Source: Antitrichia curtipendula (taxonomy: Eukaryota; Streptophyta; Bryopsida; Hypnales; Leucodontaceae). From it: a stretch of 64,000 nucleotides of DNA. Shown here piece after piece: positions 56,572 through 64,000 of this stretch. The notes under the pieces were generated by a model. The model made no database searches and was not told the origin of the DNA. It saw only the letters and a program-made list of their open reading frames with translations. The DNA is taken from the NCBI GenBank assembly GCA_951230915.1, contig OX579633.1, positions 1,550,001-1,614,000 on the forward strand. The letters are read 5' to 3'. The position numbers and the translations under genes are program-made. The stretch's first letter is position 1, and every line of letters begins with the position of its first letter.

Positions 56572-57777
56572 TACTATAAGAAAATCACGTTTTGGGCGAT
56601 GTTTTTCTACTAATGTGCGATGTCCGATAAAACATGAAGATATTAGAGGACATTTGGCTCAACAAGGTAGATTTTTGTGGATGTTGTGAAAAACATTAGT
56701 ACGTTACTGTAAATCCAAGTTGATGTTATCATTGACGCTCACGTTTTATGTGACATGACTAAAGACATATTGATGTTTTTGGAACGTCCAAAAAACATAG
56801 ACTGTCATGTTAGCAAGAAGACCAATTTTGACTATGGATAAGTTAGTAAAAATTACTATGATCTATGATAAAATGTTGATCATATGTGAAAAATTTAGGG
56901 GAAGGGCAACAACATGGCATGATTTACAAAAAAGGGGAAATGGATGGATGTACACCATGGATGAAAAAAGATGGTCTTTATACAAGTGGGGTGGTAGAAA
57001 GTGAGACAAATCATATGGGATATTTAAAGCAAGACTTGTGATAAATATAAAATGTCTGAAACAGTATGATCAACATGTTTGAAACAATGTCTAGACGTCT
57101 AAAATAACATTGAGACTTACAATAGTCAAGTTCCCATATTCTAGTTATCCCATATCTTTTGTCTCACTATAAACGGACAACAGATATAAATAGGACCTCT
57201 CAACTCTTAATTCTTACTAACTTTTAATGAAGAAATTCTTTCATTTGGCCATCAAGAATTCTATTGATGGTACATAGTAATTGTTTTTTAATTCTTGTTG
57301 AATTCAACAATTGTTTATTTTATTTTATTTTTAAATCAATATTTTCTATTGACCTTAACTTATGGATATGGTATGTTGCAATTGATGTCTCTAAATTGAC
57401 GTTTCAAAAAGAAATATGAAAATTCTTAAATAGCATGAAAGTGTGTTGACAAGGCATGCCACGTTAGATTTTGGTGGATCCACGTCACTTTTTCCCGTGT
57501 CCATGTCACCAACAAACTGGATGAATTTTTTTCCTACGTGGCATTGCTGGATTGTCCGCCAAATGGTGCATCATGGGAACCTTAGAAGACCATGTTTTTT
57601 GGGATGTCATAAAAAAACGAGGTCAAAAAGAGCATGTTTTCTAAAAATTTGGCATGTTTTTTTGCCTTTCCAGTACGACGGATTTTAGATGATACCTGTG
57701 TTGATTCCCTTCGCATCAAAACAAACGCCAAGCCACATTTTTTTCAACATCACTAAAAACACTAGTTTCTTATAGTG
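56572..57777. mobile_element. Non-autonomous CACTA element, 1,206 bp, with ATT target duplication
   Basis: The left end is (C/T)ACTATAAGAAAATCACG with the first base changed to T. The right end is GTTTCTTATAGTG, the inverted form. ATT flanks both sides (56569-56571 and 57778-57780), the 3-bp duplication expected of CACTA transposons. There is no transposase frame. A related element lies at 60,104. Confidence 0.8.
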
Positions 57778-58044
57778 ATTATTAAAATATAAATAAATAG
57801 CTAAGAAATAATTCTTATATATTAGAATTTTTAAAATTCTAGTGTGCCAAGTGCAAGGGTTTTGTTGGGGTGTGAGAGTTTCCTCTTTTGACACGAATAG
57901 AAAACTTTATGTTGCGTTGTGAGAGATTTTGCTTTTGATATAATTAAAAAGTTTTATGCATGAAGGAATACAAGGTGCCTAATAATTTTGTGTCATGTTT
58001 CTATTATAATAAAGACGACCAAACATTAAAAAAATCCAATCATA

Positions 58045-58650
58045 ATAGGTGACTAATGTATTTTGTGTCGTTGCCACAATTAAAATAAAACCAAAAGTAA
58101 TTCTAATTTTCTAACTCATAAAAACTTTGAAATTCAATATATTTTTCATCAAAGATCCAAACACCATGAAACAAAGCCTATGCATCCCATTTTGCAAAGA
58201 GCTTTCCAATGGTACCAAGCACGTGCCTAAGGGATGCACAGTCCAAAAGATATTAAGGTAACAAACAAAACAAAACAAACAACCTAACTCAATGGATGGA
58301 TAAGACTAGATAATATTATAAATCTCTAATTGTATTCCTTAAAAAAAATTGAATGAAGTAAATTATTTTTGTTATCTATCCATGCTTGAATTGAGATAAG
58401 TTATTTTGTTTTGTTTGTTACAATGACAATGAGATCTCCAAAACCATGTCTCTTCCAACCATGTTCTAAGTTCCGTTAAAAAACTCTTTGCGAGGAGGGG
58501 TGCATGGGCTTTGTTTTGTAGTGTTTCAACTCATAGTAAAAAAGATATTGAATTTCAAAGTTTGTATGAATTAATAGATTAGAAAATTACTTCTACTTTT
58601 ATATTTTATTATATTTTAGCAACAACATAGGATATATTTGTATTTATTTA
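58045..58650. mobile_element. Large foldback element (inverted MITE copies)
   Basis: 58,045-58,320 (orientation B) and 58,405-58,650 (orientation A) are inverted copies. ACAAACAAAACAAAACAAAC near 58,262 faces GTTTTGTTTGTTAC near 58,420. The family core GAGGAGGGGTGCATGGG lies in the right arm. The unpaired centre is about 85 bases. Confidence 0.7.
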
Positions 58651-58744
58651 TTTATTTATTTTTATTATATAAAAAATTCAAGAATTATAATTTTGTTTCA
58701 AAGAAACAACTTTTTTCATTTACTATAGAAAAATATTGAGGCCC

Positions 58745-58870
58745 AAAAGTGGCCGATGGATGACTTTCATGATTACTGCACAAATGAAAAATGCACCTAT
58801 TGGTTCATAAATTGAATCATTTTTGGCAAAGTACCTTGGTGATAGATCTTAATCTTTCAAGGTGAATAGA
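58745..58870 (+). repeat. Dispersed repeat with ATGCACCTATTGGTTCA core
   Basis: Begins GGCCGATGGATGACTTTCAT, then the core at 58,789, then TTTTTGGCAAAGTACCTTGG and CTTTCAAGG. Direct relatives are at 62,376-62,495, 28,590-28,710 and 25,197-25,265. Confidence 0.65.
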
Positions 58871-60103
58871 TGATACAATCTCATGTAATTAAAACATAGA
58901 ATTGAAACAAAAAAATCATCTAGAAGTTTGAAGTGAAGTGAAAAATGATATTTGGCCATTTGGTAATTGCATTGGATCTTTGGGGGTGAAATTCAGCAAT
59001 TGCCATAATTGCCTCTAAATAGATTGATAAACAACTCTAATGGACCCCACATACAACTGAAATCGGTTAAGAAGATGGAAATCAAGGTAGTTCAATGGAT
59101 ATGGTTGACCATCCAATGGCTGACGGCATAGCTGATGGAGGACTAGCAATAAGGTCGACGAACTACAAGATGAAGGCCATCAAGACAATGGACACTAGTA
59201 GGGATATGTAAACTAACCAATATGTGTCAATGGAGTCTAGTAGATCACAATGGCTGACACATATTTATCCAACATGTATAAAACAAAAAAACTTGAAGTT
59301 ACCAAGTTCTTTTGGAATTCACTAAATATCTAAGGTAATCAATTACTCATTGACCAAACAATCTTATCTTCCATTCCAGAAAATGTCATCATAATATTTA
59401 GTCATGGAGGATTGATTCTTAATAACAATTGGTATATTAGGTTCTCAATTGAATATCCTATATTTGTCATGTTTTAGTTTGAACATTAATCAATGCAAAC
59501 CATTGATTAGACAATAAAATAAAATTGAAGCCTTGAATGAAAGTTGAGACATTTTGTGCTTCAAGGATGTATATATAAAACTAGTCTAGTGTAATTGTCT
59601 ATCTGAGATTTTGTATTCTTTAGAGCCATACATGTCCACTCATAACTCATCTAGTTGCATGCACTCTTCCTTATCAACCCACATCCAATCCTGGTACACT
59701 TACATTGACTCTAGATTGGTTGTCTATTTGATGTTGTGTGCTTGATAGAGCCACATCTAATCCTTGTCAACGACATTTTTCAACTTCTTTACAAAGAATC
59801 TTGAGTAGAATATCTCAATACTTCTATGTAACATGCATACTTTTATACAATGTAACATCTATTGAAACTTATAGGGCGAGACAACTAGAGTAGTTCACTT
59901 GAATGTCTTTTTTATTAAAACGTCTAAAGTATGTTTATTCAAACTAGACGAATTTCTAAATCATGTATTTGCAATTCTTCGATCTAGTGTATTTGAATCA
60001 CAAGTATGTTAGTGTGGTGGCAAAAGCCAAAAAGAGATTATTGGTTATAAGATTATTCATTGGACCTATTTTGAGCATTTAAAAAATCAAAATTTATTCA
60101 CTT
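58871..60103. other. AT-rich spacer
   Basis: No gene or bounded element seen. Confidence 0.5.
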
Positions 60104-62131
60104 CACTAGAAGAAACTTGTGCTTGTAATGACACCAAACATAAACGCAGCATGATTTTGTAGACATAAATGAGTTAGAAAATTGGAGCTAGTGGACAACA
60201 AATTTCTGGTGGATATTGCAGAAAACATGTAGATGTTAGTAGAAAAACAACGTAATGCTAGAGATGATGATTATATTTAGTTAGACATCCAAAAAAACGT
60301 AGTCATATTTTTGAACATGTCCCAAAAAACATGTTAATGCCACGTTGGCAAGGTCTTTCAATTTCATTGTGGATTAATTTTTGAAAGTTACTAAGGACTA
60401 TGATAAAATGGTGACCAAATGTGAAAAATATAGGGGAAGGGCAACCACATGGCATGCTCTTGGAAAAGAAAAAGAAAAAGATGGATGTAACGTAAACCAA
60501 CCCATTGTGGTCAGAATTTTGAGTCTGCCCTCATGCCATTGCTGAAAATTTTCAAATTTTTTCTCACTCAAAGATAAGTGTGAGAAATAGTGAGAGCAAT
60601 TGAAATTTTATTTTTCACACAAAGTGTGAATTAGTTATGTATTTTTGAAGTGATCTTCCCAACACGGTCTACATGCTACCCCATAACCAACAAAAAAATG
60701 TAAACCCGAGTTTAGAGGTAAAACTGGGGTTTGAACCCCTGCTTTATGTAAAAAAGCAGGTAAAAAGTAAAAAGCTCGCGCAATCAACACTAGGAAAACA
60801 AAACTTGGGACCAAACTTTCTTTCGCATCGGAATGGTGCCTAAAAAAGTTTGGACGTGAGTTTACCTGTCACAGAAATTGTACATTGATAATTTGTGAGA
60901 ATGGAGGTTGTTTTTATAATGAAATCCACTGTTCTTTATGAACTCTCAAAGGATATGGGTTTATTTTAAGATTGAGCTCCTCCAAGCTCTTACAAGTTAC
61001 TTACAACTCCAACCATTTACATATCCCATATGGGTTGCTTTACCTCCTTTCACCAATTTGTATAAGAGCTTGTTTAAAACTGGGTATCAAACTAGGGATG
61101 ACTTTACGAATAACTCTAATATGCTCATCTTAATCACCTAAAGTGGTCACAATAATTTCTAATGTAGAATGCCATGAAAAATCACTTCCTACAATGATTT
61201 ACACTGAAGAAATTGGGTGTTCCTAATGAGGTCACTAATCACTCCATAGGTGTCAGGTTAGATATTGATTGTGGTCTGAAAAAACATGGGGTCATAAGAT
61301 GTCCACTATGGGTCATCTGACCGTAATGGACTGGTTTACCTTACACCATGGATGAGAGGAAAAGCTCTTTATACAAGTAAGGTGGTAGAAAGTAAAATAG
61401 AAAATATGGGATATATAAAACTAGAATTTTAGAATGTTTGAAAAAGCGTCCGCATATCTCTAAAAAATCCACAACTCTATATGTTTGAAACAATGTTTAT
61501 ATATTCAAATCCAAATTATCCCATATCCTTTGTTTGACCATGGATGGACAATGGTTTATAAAAATGATTCCTCTACCTTCATTCTCCCAAAATGTCAATG
61601 AATTAATTTTTTGATTTTGCCGTTAAAATTTCTCTTTATGGTAGAGTCATTTTTTTTAAATAATTTTTTTTTTCGACCCTATCTAATGGGTACAATATGC
61701 ACCGATTGATGTTGTAGAAAATATTTGGATATTTAAGTTGATATCTCTAAAAACAATATGAAAATTTTAAGACGGACTTAAAGTGTGTTGACTAGGCATG
61801 CCATGTCACATTTACCCTTTGCAACATTGTTGCCGTGTGTCTGCCACATCATGTTCTACATTAGTAGGGGCCTGGATGAAAAACTTGCTCATGCGGCATT
61901 GTCCACCCGTCTCACATTGACGTTGACATAGAGGCAATGTGGCAGCCACATGGCAACCTCTCATGACCTCCAAAGATCATGTTATGGCAAATTTCCCCCA
62001 AAATCTTATTAAAATGAGACTTTGTTTTTTACCATTTTCTACATTTTTGGGCTTGTCAATTATAATAGATTTTTTCGGACATCCACATGCACACAACTGA
62101 CATCCAAAAAATGCAACTACTATATTATAGG
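60104..62131. mobile_element. Non-autonomous CACTA element with nested insertion, CTT target duplication
   Basis: Starts CACTAGAAGAAAC at 60104 and ends TATTATAGG at 62131; the final TAGTG is decayed. CTT flanks both sides (60101-60103 and 62132-62134). The interior matches 56,572-57,777: AGGGGAAGGGCAACNACATG, CACCATGGATGA, CTTTATACAAGT, GTGTTGACNAGGCATGCCA. Without the insertion at 60,492-61,339 it would be about 1,180 bases. Confidence 0.75.
60492..61339. mobile_element. 848-bp TIR element nested in the CACTA copy
   Basis: Terminal inverted repeats of about 21 bases, GTAAACCAACCCATTGTGG on the left and GACCGTAATGGACTGGTTT...AC on the right, with four mismatches. The uninterrupted relative (around 56,948, GATGGATGTACACCATGG) shows the insertion point. 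TAAC on the left and TTAC on the right may be a decayed target duplication. The interior frame at 60,938-61,141 has no known domain. Confidence 0.75.
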
Positions 62132-62375
62132 CTTGTCACAATTTTTTTATTTTATTTTATTGTTTGTTGTTCATTTAATGCATTAGAAGAGATTCTAAAA
62201 TATTTTTTGAAATTCCAACAATATCCAACCACAACTATTAGGTTTCTAATAATAGAAACATATTCAATTGTTTATTCAAACACATTTAGTTGTAGATACT
62301 TTACTCCCAAATCATCATGTTGCATTTAGAATTAGGGTGTCTAGACTTTTAAACCTGGAATAATGTTGAGACCAA

Positions 62376-62495
62376 AATCTGACTGATGGATGACTTTTGA
62401 GAATATTATAGAATGAAGAATGCACCTACTAGTCCATAAATTGGATCATTTTTGGCAAGGTAAGCTTGGGTGATTGTTCTTAATCTTTCAAGTTT
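62376..62495 (+). repeat. Dispersed repeat, further copy
   Basis: GACTGATGGATGACTTTTGA, then ATGCACCTACTAGTCCATAA, then ATTGGATCATTTTTGGCAAG and CTTAATCTTTCAAG. Direct relative of 58,745-58,870. Confidence 0.65.
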
Positions 62496-63534
62496 AAGAG
62501 TCAAACTCTAAAAAGGTATGTTGTGCCCTTGACTATGGATTCAAGCTTCACAATCCTTCATACTATTTATTGCTATATATACAAATACAAAATTTATATT
62601 TAATTTTTAGAAATGAATTCACATGTCTTCATTGAATCATGTAAATTTCAAAAAAATATGATTTTTAAAGAAAAAGTGAAGAAAATCCTTATCAAATACA
62701 AAATATGCTCAATTTTTTTAAATTTTCACCATAGGCATATATTATAATTTATAACACCATGGTATAAAATATAGTTATTTTATCATTTAAAAATTTGGAA
62801 ATCAACAAATCATGGTAACAATCCCAAATTTCAAATCACAATCATTCTAAAATAAAAAAATTAATTTAGTTTTTTCATTTGAACATAAACTACACTTTAT
62901 AACAAACTTCATTTCATTCGTTGGACTCAATTAAAAAAATATCATTTTTTATGGCTAAAATTTACATCAAGGGTTTATAGTAAGAACTACCAAAATATAC
63001 TACAAGGCTTTAGATGTTCTTTTGGGCCTCAAAAAAATTGCTTTGGGGTTGTTCCTCTTGCTATGATCCACAACAATGCACAAATTATTAGGTAATAAAA
63101 AAAATAATTAAAATTTTAAAATTTTAATTACTTTATATAGATATTTAAAAAATAATTAGATATTATTATCTGACCACGTCAAATTGTTGATGTGGCAATG
63201 TTCCTGTAGTCTGGGAACTCAAGGTCTTCTAAAGGCCCCCCCAAATATCTAATGGTGATCCATGAAATCAACATCTTTTTCTTTTGAAAAGTAAAAATTG
63301 AATAATACAATAGTAAAGGAATATCCAATTTTATTCACATAATCCTGAAAAGATAACCATGTTTAATTTATAGACATGCATTATTCGTTTCTACAGTAAT
63401 CTTAAAATTGGCCATTTTTTGGCTTGTGCAACATTTTAGGGTCTCCTAAAATCTATATCTTTAATGAGTCTATTTCTTTTATTTTTCTTCTTTTGTTTTG
63501 TTTATTACGGGAAAATTTCCATAATTGTGCATTT
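62496..63534. other. AT-rich spacer
   Basis: No gene or bounded element seen. Confidence 0.5.
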
Positions 63535-63725
63535 CTAGGTTACATTCTTGGTAGCATCAAGAAACCCTATGCAAAAAGCGGTGTATATGCAAAAAGCGGT
63601 GTATAGACTTTGTTTCACGGCGTTTTGACTCACAACATATAGAAAATATTGAATTTTGAAGTTTTTATAAATTAAAAAATTAGAATCTTTTTTTACTTTA
63701 TTAGATTGCAACAATGGCACAAGGC
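63535..63725 (+). mobile_element. Foldback MITE family copy with 18-bp internal duplication
   Basis: Contains ACTTTGTTTCACGGCGTTTT and AATATTGAATTTTGAAGTTT as in the other copies. TATGCAAAAAGCGGTGTA is present twice in tandem (63568-63585 and 63586-63603), in place of the usual GGGGTGCATGGG part. Confidence 0.6.
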
Positions 63726-64000
63726 ATAGAATAAATTTATGAATTACCACACACATCCAAAAAATGGACAACAATTGTAGCTGTTTATCAAATAGTAACT
63801 GTACAATTCAATTACCAATTCAATTGCGATTGGAACAAAATTTTGTATTACCGCCCGATTACCACACACTATGCGGCAAAGGGTTGCAAAGAATTTTTAA
63901 CTAGATTTCATCTTCATTGCTTTTAAATTATAATGAAATTTGTAGAAATAAATCTTTTTACATTCTAATTTTAAAAGTGAATCTTAACATGTAAAAATTT

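Noticed and set aside
60735..60790. GGGGTTTGAACCCC next to a small hairpin, resembling a tRNA T-arm or SINE B box
   Set aside because: No acceptor stem, D-arm or anticodon arm can be drawn around it. The match is a simple palindrome inside the 848-bp element.

Overview
The window reads as nuclear DNA of a land plant. It has spliced genes with GT-AG introns and AAACCCTA telo-boxes in promoters, CACTA (En/Spm, tnp2-type) transposon remains, and a DEAD-box helicase of the plant RH7/PRH75 type. The short introns, AT-rich spacers and lack of a close match to flowering-plant gene layout make a bryophyte or other early-diverging plant a reasonable guess, but the species cannot be fixed from the sequence. 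Most of the 64 kb is AT-rich, repeat-laden spacer. Genes are sparse and stand out by higher GC.

Left part (1-18,900). The window opens inside a decayed CACTA transposase gene (tnp2, DUF4218, then DUF4216; about 2-3,710). After a quiet stretch comes the most unusual locus, about 6,610-13,740. It holds five copies of a 20-bp palindrome (consensus CATCTGGAGTGATCCAGATG), then a large six-exon gene of about 1,540 codons. That gene has a ParB/sulfiredoxin-like segment, a long unknown middle, a charged linker and a C-terminal FCP1/NIF-type HAD phosphatase domain. Two more palindromes sit in its first intron, one in its third intron, one just after its stop, and one before a second, degenerate HAD fragment. 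The reading frame carries two in-frame stops. A 79-bp minisatellite follows. Then comes a broken, CCGGA-rich transposon-type gene at 15,952-17,900.

Centre (18,900-52,000). A complete RH7-like helicase gene (21,424-24,321, plus) is followed by long repeat-rich spacer. The spacer holds a small 92-aa gene (29,566-29,844), a five-exon glyoxalase-I-like VOC protein (38,410-40,402) and a single-exon F-box protein (43,600-45,060, minus). It also contains a family of elements bounded by TTAA-CCCC...GGGG-TTAA. For two of these the unoccupied target can be read in a neighbouring repeat copy. Several foldback MITEs are present.

Right part (52,000-64,000). A second RH7-like gene lies on the minus strand (52,480-55,361). 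It is a full inverted duplicate of the first, promoter included. Beyond it are two related non-autonomous CACTA elements with 3-bp target duplications (56,572-57,777 and 60,104-62,131). The second is interrupted by an 848-bp element with about 21-bp terminal inverted repeats. Several copies of a foldback MITE family fill the rest.

The genes do not form an operon-like unit. The two helicases are paralogues with a presumed nucleolar RNA role, and the other genes look unrelated. The palindrome/ParB-like/HAD locus is the best candidate for an undescribed system, most probably a mobile element or a domesticated remnant of one.
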